From Candidatus Poribacteria bacterium (lineage in GTDB: Bacteria > Poribacteria > WGA-4E > GCA-2687025), in contig JAPPNK010000029.1 of assembly GCA_028818695.1 (NCBI GenBank), positions 286,049-350,048 of the forward strand: 64,000 bases of DNA, written 5' to 3'. The position numbers and the translations under genes are program-made. Shown here piece after piece: positions 16,946-24,585 of this stretch. The notes beneath the pieces were generated by a model, which did not search any database, was not told where the DNA came from, and saw nothing but the letters and a program-made list of their open reading frames with translations. The stretch's first letter is position 1; each line of letters opens with the position of its first letter.

Positions 16946-17967
16946 AAGCTGCACAAACGCTCACTCCTGAAGATTTTGAATCTGACCAGGTTCCGCGGTG
17001 GTGTCCCGGATGCGGGGATTACGCCATCCTCGCCTCCATCAAACGGGCGCTCCCGGCTCTTGGACGACCGCCGCACGAGGTCGTCTTCATCTCCGGCATC
17101 GGATGCTCAAGCCGTTTCCCATACTACATGAGCGCCTACGGCTTCCACACGATACACGGACGGGCGCCCGCCATCGCCAGCGGGCTCAAAGCGACGCGGC
17201 CCGATCTGGACATCTGGATCGTCACAGGCGACGGCGACAGCCTCAGCATCGGCGGCAACCATCTCCTGCATCTCTTCAGGCGAAATCTGGATGTCACACT
17301 GCTGCTTTTCAACAACCAGGTGTACGGCTTGACAAAAGGGCAGTACTCGCCCACATCGCCCTCAGGACAAAAAGTCGTCCACAAATCAACTGTCGGCTCC
17401 ATCGACACGCCGTTCAACCCTCTGCGCATTGCGCTTGCCGCCAACGCGCCCATGATCATTCGCTCCATCGACCGAGACCTGAAGCACATGGGAAGCATGA
17501 TTCAACGCGCGGCGGAGCATCATGGCTCCGTCTTCTTTGAAATCTACCAAGACTGCCACATCTTCAACTATGGAGCCTTCACAGAATTCGTCGATAAAAA
17601 TTCGAAGCTGGACGCTCTGCTCTACCTTGAACATGGAAAGCCGATGATCTTTGGGCGCGAGCAGGACAAGGCGATCCGGCTGGACGGACTTAACCCGCAG
17701 ATCATTGATCTGAAAGCGGGCGCCTACGGCGCAGACGACGCGCTCGTCCATGACGAACATGACGAAGCTGGACTGCTCGCCGGCATTCTTGCGACATTCC
17801 AAGAGCGCAAAGATTTCCCGCGCCCCGTCGGCGTGATCCGAAACATCGAACGCCCGTGCTACGAGGACATGATGACCGATCAGGTGAACGATGAAACGGA
17901 AAAAGGCGGCGGCCAAACGCTCCAAGAGCTGTTTGAATCCGGCGACATGTGGGAGATCAAGAAGTAA
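16942..17967 (+). CDS. korB: 2-oxoacid:ferredoxin oxidoreductase, beta subunit
   Basis: This 341-residue TPP-binding beta subunit has WCPGCGDYAIL near residue 20, then ISGIGCSSRFPYY and GDGDSLSIGGNHLLHL (the TPP/Mg motif GDG...N). LFNNQVYGLTKGQYSPTS is typical of KorB/PorB. The start overlaps the korA stop by ATGA, so expression is coupled. The 4Fe-4S ligands C17, C20 and C52 (by motif) are present. It is convergent with the glycosyltransferase gene, six bases apart. Confidence 0.95.
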   Translation: MKAAQTLTPEDFESDQVPRWCPGCGDYAILASIKRALPALGRPPHEVVFISGIGCSSRFPYYMSAYGFHTIHGRAPAIASGLKATRPDLDIWIVTGDGDSLSIGGNHLLHLFRRNLDVTLLLFNNQVYGLTKGQYSPTSPSGQKVVHKSTVGSIDTPFNPLRIALAANAPMIIRSIDRDLKHMGSMIQRAAEHHGSVFFEIYQDCHIFNYGAFTEFVDKNSKLDALLYLEHGKPMIFGREQDKAIRLDGLNPQIIDLKAGAYGADDALVHDEHDEAGLLAGILATFQERKDFPRPVGVIRNIERPCYEDMMTDQVNDETEKGGGQTLQELFESGDMWEIKK

Positions 17968-17973
17968 GAGAGC

Positions 17974-18681
17974 TCAATCGGCGATGCGGTACCGTATGAT
18001 GTGATAGATCGCCGCGGCTCCGTCTTTCCAGTTGATCTTCTTTCCCTCGTCGTATCCGCGCCGGCTGTATGTGATCGGACGCTCCACAATTCGCATGCGC
18101 CGGCGCGCCAGCTTCGCCGTAATCTCCGGCTCAAAGCCGAAACGGTCGGAGCGCAGCGGGATATTTTTCACCACGGACGCCGGCATCAGCTTGTAGCATG
18201 TCTCCATGTCGGTCAACTTCAGCCCGGTGAACAGGTTTGAAACCGCCGTCAAAAAGCGGTTGCCGAATGTATGCCACGCCTCGCTCTGCGCGCCCTTCAG
18301 GAAACGCGACCCGTACACCACATCCGCCTCGTCCGACAGCAGCGGCTCCAGCAACTTCGGATACTCTTCAGGGTTGTACTCCAGATCGGCGTCCTGAATG
18401 ATGATCAAATCGCCTGACGCGATCGCAAAGCCGGTGCGCAGCGCCGCTCCCTTGCCGCGATTCGCTTCATGGTAGCCGAAGCGCAGGTCGGTCGGCTCAG
18501 ACGCCTCAATTTCCCGCAGCATATCGCGCGACCCGTCCGTTGAATAGTCGTCCACCAGCACGATCTCTTTCTCAAGACCCGCAACATCCGCCGAGCGCAC
18601 CTTTTCGATGATCTCGCGCAGGGTCGCTTTTTCGTTATAGACCGGTATGACGACGCTTATTTTCTCATATGAACTCATCAT
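17974..18681 (-). CDS. Family 2 glycosyltransferase (DPM1/polyprenyl-phosphate sugar-like)
   Basis: The start is ATG 18679-18681, which overlaps the upstream gene's TGA (ATGA); longer upstream reading frames belong to another strand context. The 235-residue product has [53 protein letters not shown], and [18 protein letters not shown]. The DAD metal motif and the length fit the dolichyl-phosphate mannosyltransferase-like group, without membrane segments. It probably transfers a sugar to a polyprenyl phosphate or similar lipid. It is coupled to a hydroxyacid dehydrogenase gene, which is an odd pairing. Confidence 0.92.
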   Translation of the reverse strand: MMSSYEKISVVIPVYNEKATLREIIEKVRSADVAGLEKEIVLVDDYSTDGSRDMLREIEASEPTDLRFGYHEANRGKGAALRTGFAIASGDLIIIQDADLEYNPEEYPKLLEPLLSDEADVVYGSRFLKGAQSEAWHTFGNRFLTAVSNLFTGLKLTDMETCYKLMPASVVKNIPLRSDRFGFEPEITAKLARRRMRIVERPITYSRRGYDEGKKINWKDGAAAIYHIIRYRIAD

Positions 18682-19652
18682 GTGCGTTCCAAAAACGAGT
18701 AAGGCAGCGGTTTTCCATTTAGCCCCGCCATTAAATTCTCCAACGCCATCTCTATCATCTTCAACCGCGTTTCCACCGTCGCGCTGCCCAGATGCGGCGC
18801 AATGAAACAATTGTCCAGATCGATCAACGGGCTATCGAACGGAAGCGGCTCAGGCTCCGTCACATCCAGCGCGGCCGCCGCAATCTCGCCCGACGTCAAC
18901 GCTTCATGCAGCGCCGCATGGTCGACGATTCCGCCGCGCGCCGCGTTCACCAAAACCGCCGTCCGCTTCATCCGCTTCAACTCCGCCGCTCCGATCATCT
19001 CTTTTGTTTCGGGCGACATCGGCGCATGCAGCGTTACAAAATCGGACGCCTCCAGCAACTCATTCAGCGGCGCGTAGCGCATTCCGAGCTCCCGTTCCCA
19101 GTCCTCGCGCCGATTCCGCTTGTAGTACAGGATCTTCATGTCGAAGCCGCGGGCGCGCTTCGCCACCTCATATCCGATGCGCCCCATGCCGACAATGCCG
19201 ATGGTCGAATGGTGAACCTCGCAGCCCCAAAACAGGTTCGGGTCGTAGGAGCGCCACTGACGCGCGCGCACATACCGGCTAGACGGTCCCAGCAGGCGCC
19301 CCCCCGCCAGCAGCAGCGCGAAGGTCATATCGGCTGTCGCGCCGCTCAAAACGCCCGGCGTATTGCCGACCGCGACGCCTCTCCGCCGCGCCGCTTCCGA
19401 GTCGATATGGTCATGCCCGACGCCGATATTGGAGATCACCTTTAAATTGGGAGCGCTCGCCATCATCGCGTCCGTGATCGGCTCATGCCCGTAGGTCGCC
19501 AAGCCGTCAAGGGAACGAATCTTTTCCGCTGTCGGCGCAGGGTCGTCCATCGACGGCCAGATCTCAACCTCGCACGTCTGCCGCAGACGCTTTATGAGCG
19601 GCTCCGCAACGGGCGGCAGCGGGCGCGTGACAAACACTTTATGCCGACTCAA
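18678..19652 (-). CDS. D-2-hydroxyacid dehydrogenase
   Basis: This 324-residue NAD(P)-dependent dehydrogenase has [18 protein letters not shown] (NAD loop GxGxxG), [13 protein letters not shown] (with the catalytic Arg in the family VNxxRG block) and [10 protein letters not shown] (catalytic His). It resembles glyoxylate/hydroxypyruvate reductases. The start is TTG at 19650-19652, with AAGGAG and good spacing. It is coupled to the downstream GT2 gene. The substrate is probably glyoxylate, hydroxypyruvate or a related 2-oxoacid; this is inference from the family. Confidence 0.93.
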   Translation of the reverse strand: MSRHKVFVTRPLPPVAEPLIKRLRQTCEVEIWPSMDDPAPTAEKIRSLDGLATYGHEPITDAMMASAPNLKVISNIGVGHDHIDSEAARRRGVAVGNTPGVLSGATADMTFALLLAGGRLLGPSSRYVRARQWRSYDPNLFWGCEVHHSTIGIVGMGRIGYEVAKRARGFDMKILYYKRNRREDWERELGMRYAPLNELLEASDFVTLHAPMSPETKEMIGAAELKRMKRTAVLVNAARGGIVDHAALHEALTSGEIAAAALDVTEPEPLPFDSPLIDLDNCFIAPHLGSATVETRLKMIEMALENLMAGLNGKPLPYSFLERT

Positions 19653-19703
19653 CTCGTTTCTCCTTCACAACGGCGGGCGCGGAGCGCTTTGTATTCCAAC
19701 GCG

Positions 19704-20960
19704 CTAACGCTCTCGAAACGCGCACCGAAAACCGCAAAACATGGACGCCGTCTCCGCTTTCATATGCCCCCGCGCCGATACCCGAAGGTCGGACGAGAGG
19801 CTCTGCCAAGACCCGCCCCGAATGACGCGGCGCGCCGATCCGTCTCCGACGCGCATCGGGTTCGGCTCCGACGCCTCTGGGGAGCTGTAAAACGACTCGT
19901 CGTAAACATCGGCGCACCATTCCCACACATTGCCGAGCATCTCATAGACGCCGTATGCGTTCGGCGGGTAGCTGCGCGTCGGGACGACTCCGCCCCGCTT
20001 TCCTGCAAAATTGGCGGCGTTGGGCGAAATGAACGACCTGCCGCCGCCGTATTCGCCGCCTTGACCGCCGCGCGCCGCGCATTCCCACTGCGCCTCCGTC
20101 GGAAGCTCAAAACCAGCCCATTTTGCAAACGCAGCCGCAGCCGTCCACGTAACATGCGTCACAGGATGCTGTTCTTTTCCAAACGGCGGGTTGTCTCCAT
20201 TGAACGGCTTGAGATAGTCCGAATGCCGATCAGAAAGCAGAGACCGCTTGCTCCATGACGGGTTCACCTTGATGAAGGCGGAAAATTGACGGCAGGTTAC
20301 AGGCTCCGCGCCGATCCAAAATCCGTCCACGGCCGCTTGATGAACAGGCCGCTCGTCTGGATTTCCGAGTTTGCTGCCCATCTCAAATGTGGAAGCGGGT
20401 ATTCGGACGAAAACCATCGTCATGGAACTGCCCGGCAGCTTCATGACGCGCGTCTCAACGCTCTCTACCGGCGGCTGCCTCTCCTCGTCGATCTGCGCCT
20501 CCTCCTCCGCCGCAGAAGATAAACCGCGCCGAAGCAGCTTATTCCGCTCCCGTTCAACCGCCAGCTCCTTCTCAAGACGCTCGCGGCATTGAACCGATTC
20601 TTCCAGCAGCCGTTGAAGTTCGCGCGCCTCCCCGTCTTGACGTTCAAGGAGCGCCGTCAGCTTCTGAACCCGATCGCGCAAGGCGCGGTTCTCTTCAAGA
20701 GCCGAAAGCAGATCGTCATTGGACGCAAAGCCCCTATTCTCGGACGGAACGGGATACTCCCTGTCGAAGGCGGCGCGTTTGGCGTTGTCGCTCAACACAT
20801 CATACGCCTCGTTGATCTCGCGCATGCGCCTTTCCGCCCATTCGCGGTTGTTCGGGTTCTTATCAGGATGAACCCGCCGCGTTAAGGACCGATAGGCGGC
20901 TTTGATCGTTTCCTGATCCGCCTCCCGGTGCGCCTGTAAAATGCGGTAGTAATCTTTCAT
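19704..20960 (-). CDS. J-domain protein with coiled coil and FGE-fold (SUMF1-like) domain
   Basis: The 418-residue protein has an N-terminal J domain (about 1-70) with HPD at residues 31-33 and NEAYDVLSDNAKRAAFDREY. A coiled coil follows (about 85-145: ALEENRALRDRVQKLTALLE). From about residue 170 it has a formylglycine-generating-enzyme fold: MVFVRIPASTFEMGS, PVTHVTWTAAAAFAKWAG, LPTEAQWECAARGG, NVWEWCADVY and GFRCAF. Human FGE uses a Cys pair in CYRYRC; here the aligned segment reads SSDLRV, so both catalytic cysteines are missing. A J domain recruits DnaK, so the FGE-like part may be a binding domain. There is no good Shine-Dalgarno before the ATG. Confidence 0.88.
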   Translation of the reverse strand: MKDYYRILQAHREADQETIKAAYRSLTRRVHPDKNPNNREWAERRMREINEAYDVLSDNAKRAAFDREYPVPSENRGFASNDDLLSALEENRALRDRVQKLTALLERQDGEARELQRLLEESVQCRERLEKELAVERERNKLLRRGLSSAAEEEAQIDEERQPPVESVETRVMKLPGSSMTMVFVRIPASTFEMGSKLGNPDERPVHQAAVDGFWIGAEPVTCRQFSAFIKVNPSWSKRSLLSDRHSDYLKPFNGDNPPFGKEQHPVTHVTWTAAAAFAKWAGFELPTEAQWECAARGGQGGEYGGGRSFISPNAANFAGKRGGVVPTRSYPPNAYGVYEMLGNVWEWCADVYDESFYSSPEASEPNPMRVGDGSARRVIRGGSWQSLSSDLRVSARGHMKAETASMFCGFRCAFRER

Positions 20961-21349
20961 AAAACAGCTATGCCGCGTCTGTTTAGAACATGCAGTATGT
21001 TAGCCGTTCCGAACGCCCGCCGCAAGAATTTCATCATGCGCTGGCTTAATCTTAGACATGTCTGAATGCGGACGCGGACGGTTCTGCGAACCGGCTTCCG
21101 CCCAGGCTGTGGATCTGACCTCATGCTAAAAGTTGGGACAGTTGAACGACCAAAGCCCTTATTCATGGAAAAAGGCGTCGCCAACCAGGCCGTCATTCCC
21201 GCGCAAGCGGGAATCTAGAGGCGCCGCAGAAGACGTCCGCGTTCGCATGCCGACATGCCCCAACTTAAGATGTAAGCTCAGGTGGATAATTCGCCGACCG
21301 TCCCAAAATGCAGTATTATACCGGTGTAGATTCAATTTGGAGGCGCAAC
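20961..21349. other. Intergenic region with repeat elements, no gene seen
   Basis: The region of about 390 bases contains a palindromic repeat (21195-21214) and other decayed repeat fragments. A fragment at about 21050-21085 resembles the element near 63900-63960. No convincing long ORF is present; translations across the palindrome give the low-complexity residue patterns that such repeats produce. A TATTAT at 21314-21319 lies before the leader ORF but without a -35. Confidence 0.5.
21157..21270. repeat. Dispersed intergenic repeat, copy 1
   Basis: The core palindrome is ATTCCCGC-GCAA-GCGGGAAT (21195-21214). The flank just before it (AAAAGGC...GCCAACCAG) is shared with copy 2 near 43.4 kb. 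The downstream part (TCTAGAGGCGCCGC, then CGTCCGC and CATGC) matches, in reverse complement, the element at 63890-63966 over about 80 bases. This is a REP- or MITE-like noncoding element. It has no ORF of its own. Confidence 0.7.
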
Positions 21350-21409
21350 ATGCCAAAGCGCATGAACGCTGCGCATGGCCGCCTATCAACAATGCCAACG
21401 AAAGCGTAA
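21350..21409 (+). CDS. Possible 19-residue leader ORF before the decarboxylase
   Basis: The ATG at 21350 has GGAGG at 21339-21343 with six-base spacing, which is better than anything before the decarboxylase start. The ORF has 19 codons, ends with TAA at 21407-21409, and the decarboxylase ATG follows two bases later (21412). It may be a leader peptide coupling translation, or a start-site artefact. No family is recognisable. It is short and could be chance. Confidence 0.35.
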   Translation: MPKRMNAAHGRLSTMPTKA

Positions 21410-21411
21410 AC

Positions 21412-23058
21412 ATGATGTACCGCGATATTTTAAAACGCATACGGCTCGCCTTTCCACAGCCGATGTCTGACCCGATCCACGATTCCTACTTCGTCCATTC
21501 GATTATGCGCGCCCTAGACCAGGTGGACGCGCTCAAAACGGAGCTCCCCATACTCGGAAACGTCGTCTTCAGCGATTATGAAAAGGCGCGGCAGGCGACG
21601 CTGCCGGACGCGATGTCCTCCGTGGAGGATGTGACTGCAGAGATCGTCAGCTACCTGCGGGGGATGCCGATTTTTGGACATCCGCGCACGCAACAGAACG
21701 TTATCGCCCCCACAACGATACCGAGCTTGGTTGGGGTGTTGCTCGCCTCCCTGCATAACCCGAATATCGCTTGGGACGAATACAGCAGGCTGGTGGCGCT
21801 GGCGGAGGTTGAAGTTGTCGCAATCGCTTCGAAAATGGTCGGGTACGATCAGGCGCAATCCAGCGGAGTATTCACGTTTGGAGGCACCGGAACCACTCTC
21901 TACGGCGTGAAACTTGGACTGGAAAAAGCCTGTCCGCACACCATACAAAAAGGCGTTCCTGAAGAAGCGGTCGTTTTCGTGTCGGACGCCGGACACTACT
22001 GCGCAGCCAATATCGCGGGTTGGCTCGGCATCGGAACGGACAACCTCGTCGTCATTCCGACCACGCATGATAACGAGATCAATCTCGAACTGCTCAACCA
22101 ATCCGCCCGAGAAGCTCTCGCAAACGGAAAAAAGATTGCCGCAATCATCGCCACCCTAGGCACCACCGACGCCTTCGGACTGGACGACTTAGAAGAAATT
22201 GCAAAGATGCGCGACGCTCTCGTGGAAGAGTTCGAGCTGGAATACCGGCCGCATATTCATGCCGACGCCGTTATCGGATGGGCATGGTCGGCGTTCAACG
22301 ACTACTCTCTTGAAGGGAACCCGTTAGGGTTCCGCCCGCGCACGATCCGCGCGCTGGCAGGGGCGCGTCGACGCATACAGCATCTTTCTCTCGCCGATTC
22401 GATCGGCATCGACTTTCATAAAACAGGCTTTGCGCCGTACATCTCCAGTCTTGTTCTCGTTAAAGATCAAACCGATCTGGATTTGGTGAAGCGGCGTCCG
22501 GAGCAGATGCCGTACCTTTACCATTTCGGAGAGCATCGCCCTGGAATGTTCACTCTCGAAACCTCGCGGGCGGGAACAGGTCCGCTAGCCGCGCTCGCCA
22601 ATCTTCGGTTGTTTGGGGAACAGGGCTTGCAAGCGACGCTCGGCCATCTCGTCGAGATGACGCAACTTCTGCGGGAGCATCTGGGAGGGCGTTCTGGCGC
22701 CACCACGCTGAACCGAGACAATTTTGGCACGGTCACCGTCTTTCGAGTTTACCCGGAGGAGGTGGACACGTTTGCCATCATGCGTCAGGAATTTGAAGAT
22801 CCCGCCTACCGCGATAGTCTGATCGCCCATAACGCCTACAACCGAAAAGTCTTTGACTATGTGCATTCCGAGGCAATGGAGGGGCGGGGCGTCGTCATCT
22901 CCCTCACCGACTGCTACCGGCGAACCGATTACGGCGAACCGATTGTCGCGCTGAAATCCTTTATCCTGTCGCCGTTTGTGGACGAAGCGGATGTCAAAAC
23001 CGTCGTTGACAAGGTCATGGAAGCCAGCGGCAAAATCGGACCAGGCGCGGATTGTTAA
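21412..23058 (+). CDS. Pyridoxal-dependent (group II) decarboxylase
   Basis: The product has 548 residues from ATG 21412. Group II PLP decarboxylases act on aromatic amino acids, glutamate, 2,4-diaminobutyrate or similar substrates. The protein has FGHPRTQQNVIAP, GVFTFGGTGTTLYGVKLGLEKA, FVSDAGHYCAANIAGWLGIG, ATLGTTDAFGLDDLEEI and SIGIDFHKTGFAPYISS. In HKTGF the Lys is the PLP Schiff base. HADAVIGWAWSAFNDY is the Asp-containing core. Length fits the group. The ATG has no clear Shine-Dalgarno, but a short ORF with a good one ends just upstream. The substrate is not determined. It ends in a stem-loop at 23104-23119. Confidence 0.93.
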   Translation: MMYRDILKRIRLAFPQPMSDPIHDSYFVHSIMRALDQVDALKTELPILGNVVFSDYEKARQATLPDAMSSVEDVTAEIVSYLRGMPIFGHPRTQQNVIAPTTIPSLVGVLLASLHNPNIAWDEYSRLVALAEVEVVAIASKMVGYDQAQSSGVFTFGGTGTTLYGVKLGLEKACPHTIQKGVPEEAVVFVSDAGHYCAANIAGWLGIGTDNLVVIPTTHDNEINLELLNQSAREALANGKKIAAIIATLGTTDAFGLDDLEEIAKMRDALVEEFELEYRPHIHADAVIGWAWSAFNDYSLEGNPLGFRPRTIRALAGARRRIQHLSLADSIGIDFHKTGFAPYISSLVLVKDQTDLDLVKRRPEQMPYLYHFGEHRPGMFTLETSRAGTGPLAALANLRLFGEQGLQATLGHLVEMTQLLREHLGGRSGATTLNRDNFGTVTVFRVYPEEVDTFAIMRQEFEDPAYRDSLIAHNAYNRKVFDYVHSEAMEGRGVVISLTDCYRRTDYGEPIVALKSFILSPFVDEADVKTVVDKVMEASGKIGPGADC

Positions 23059-23103
23059 GCGGCGCATGCCGTCGGATTGCCCCGCAGAAAGCGAAGTATA
23101 AAG

Positions 23104-23119
23104 CCCCCTGATAAGGGGG
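23104..23119 (+). terminator. Hairpin after the decarboxylase gene
   Basis: CCCCCT and AGGGGG pair around the loop GATA. A G-rich tract and TT then follow, rather than a strong U tract. The CCCCCTGATAAGGGGGG string is a type of intergenic repeat seen in Poribacterial and cyanobacterial genomes, so it may be a repeat as well as a terminator. Confidence 0.45.
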
Positions 23120-23130
23120 GTTGGGGGGTT

Positions 23131-23166
23131 TAGGACGGTTTCGGCGCTCCTATGGATTCCCGCTTT
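23131..23166. repeat. Degenerate fragment of the dispersed repeat
   Basis: The string from TTAGGACGG to ATTCCCGCTT matches the 63925-63955 element (GGACGGTTTT, then GCGGCGCC, then CTAGATTCCCGCTT) with several changes. It lies between the hairpin at 23104 and the molybdenum hydroxylase promoter, and appears to be a decayed copy. Confidence 0.4.
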
Positions 23167-23192
23167 ACATTCGCCCCAACTTGTGCCACAAT
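23164..23192 (+). promoter_or_regulatory. Promoter for the molybdenum hydroxylase operon
   Basis: TTTACA (23164-23169) and CACAAT (23187-23192) are 17 bases apart, matching consensus at 5/6 and 4/6. The transcript would start near 23199, about 30 bases before the TTG start, and include the AAAGGAGG Shine-Dalgarno at 23216-23223. Confidence 0.55.
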
Positions 23193-23229
23193 GCATGCGG
23201 TTATTGGGCGACCCAAAGGAGGAACTGGA

Positions 23230-24102
23230 TTGAAGGACATTGAATATGCCGCGCCTCGGTCTCTTGACGAGGCTGCGGCGATCCTGAATGAACGCGGCAG
23301 CCGCGCGAGACCGCTTGCCGGGGGGACGGACATCATCGTTCAGGTGAGAGAGGGGTGCCGCGATATTGACATACTTGTCGATGTTAAAAAAATACCTGAA
23401 CTTTCCGCCGTTCAGTTCAACCGGGATGAGGGGCTGACGCTCGGCGCCGCCGTCCCGTGCTACCAGATCTACAACAACGCCGAAGTCGCGCAAGCGTATC
23501 CTGGACTGATCGACGCGGCAATTCTCATCGGCGCCGCGCAGATACAGGGGCGCGCCAGCTTCGGCGGGAACCTCTGCAACGCGTCGCCCGCCGCGGACAC
23601 GATCTGCCCGCTGATTGTTCATAGCGCCGTCTGCAGCATATACGGACCGGACGGCTCCCGTGCCGTTCCCGTTGAGGAGTTCTGCTCCGCGCCCGGTCAG
23701 ACCGTCTTGAAACAGGGGGAGTTTCTGGTTTCCATCGCGCTTCCTCCGCCGAAGCCGAGCGCCGCCGGACGCTATCTCCGCTTTATTCCGCGCAACGAGA
23801 TGGACATCGCCGTCGCGGGAGCCGCCGCCTATGTGGAGCTGGAGAATGGGATGATCGGTTCCGCGCGCGTTGCGCTGGCCGCTGTGGCTCCGACTCCGCT
23901 TTTTGTCGCTGAAATCGGCGAACGGCTGGCGGGTCAAGACATAACAGACGAGACGCTGCGCGAAGCCGGCGAGATCGCCCGCGCCGCCGCAAGACCCATC
24001 GACGATATGCGCGGAACCGTCGAGCATCGTAAAGAGCTGTGCGCCGTTTTGACGCGGCGCGCGTTGAAAGGCGCCATCGAACGAGCGCAGGAGAATGCAT
24101 AA
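23230..24102 (+). CDS. Xanthine dehydrogenase-family FAD-binding subunit (CoxM-like)
   Basis: This 290-residue medium subunit of a molybdenum hydroxylase binds FAD. The start is TTG 23230-23232, with AAAGGAGG upstream at 23216-23223; longer readings begin before the domain. It has RARPLAGGTDIIVQ (FAD-binding PCMH-type), AAQIQGRASFGGNLCNASPAADTIC and YLRFIPRNEMDIAVAGAAAYVEL. These are the conserved blocks of CoxM/XdhB. The operon order M-S-L (FAD, 2Fe-2S, Mo) follows with no gaps. It acts as part of a cytoplasmic heterotrimer that hydroxylates an aromatic heterocycle, aldehyde or CO. The substrate is not determinable. Confidence 0.94.
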   Translation: MKDIEYAAPRSLDEAAAILNERGSRARPLAGGTDIIVQVREGCRDIDILVDVKKIPELSAVQFNRDEGLTLGAAVPCYQIYNNAEVAQAYPGLIDAAILIGAAQIQGRASFGGNLCNASPAADTICPLIVHSAVCSIYGPDGSRAVPVEEFCSAPGQTVLKQGEFLVSIALPPPKPSAAGRYLRFIPRNEMDIAVAGAAAYVELENGMIGSARVALAAVAPTPLFVAEIGERLAGQDITDETLREAGEIARAAARPIDDMRGTVEHRKELCAVLTRRALKGAIERAQENA

Positions 24103-24585
24103 ATGGCTGAAAAAAGACGTGTACAATTCATCGTGAACGGCGACAAAGCGGAGGTTTACTGCTCCCCGCGGGAAAGCCTGCTGGAAGCGTTGAGAGACCA
24201 TCTCTACCTCACAGGAACTAAAGAAGGGTGCAACAACGGAAACTGCGGGGCATGCACCGTCCAGCTGAACGACCGCATCGTCGACTCATGCTTGGTTCTC
24301 GCCGTTGAATGCGAAGGGGACGAGGTGTTGACCGTTGAAGGCCTTGCCGGCGAGAACGGACTTCACCCTGTCCAGCAGGCGTTTTTGGAACATGCGGCGC
24401 TCCAGTGCGGCGTCTGTACGCCCGGCTTCCTTGTCGCGTCCAAGGCGCTGCTGGACGCGAACCCGAATCCGACCGAGCATGAATTGCGCTATTTTTTAGC
24501 TGGAAACCTGTGCAGATGCACAGGATACGATAAGATCGTCCATGCCGTCATGGCGGCGGCGCAAACCATTCAGGAGAACGAATAA
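24103..24585 (+). CDS. 2Fe-2S iron-sulfur subunit of xanthine dehydrogenase family (CoxS-like)
   Basis: This 160-residue protein has two [2Fe-2S] domains. The plant-type N-terminal cluster has GCNNGNCGACTVQL (C-x4-C-x2-C) and a later C in VDSCLVLA. The second cluster has CGVCTPGF and LCRCTGYDKIV. This is the small subunit of the heterotrimer with the FAD subunit upstream and the Mo subunit downstream. ATG follows directly after the upstream TAA (TAAATG), and its own stop shares a base with the next ATG. It relays electrons from the Mo site to FAD. Confidence 0.96.
   Translation: MAEKRRVQFIVNGDKAEVYCSPRESLLEALRDHLYLTGTKEGCNNGNCGACTVQLNDRIVDSCLVLAVECEGDEVLTVEGLAGENGLHPVQQAFLEHAALQCGVCTPGFLVASKALLDANPNPTEHELRYFLAGNLCRCTGYDKIVHAVMAAAQTIQENE

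Noticed and set aside
19704-20960. The FGE-fold domain as a maturase for the sulfatase at 5423
   Set aside because: The protein lacks both catalytic cysteines and the sulfatase has Thr at the target residue, so the pair does not work as enzyme and substrate.
22585-24201. 538-codon open frame on the minus strand opposite the decarboxylase and FAD subunit genes
   Set aside because: It runs antisense through conserved coding sequence and the intergenic repeat and has low-complexity residue patterns. It is a GC-rich shadow.
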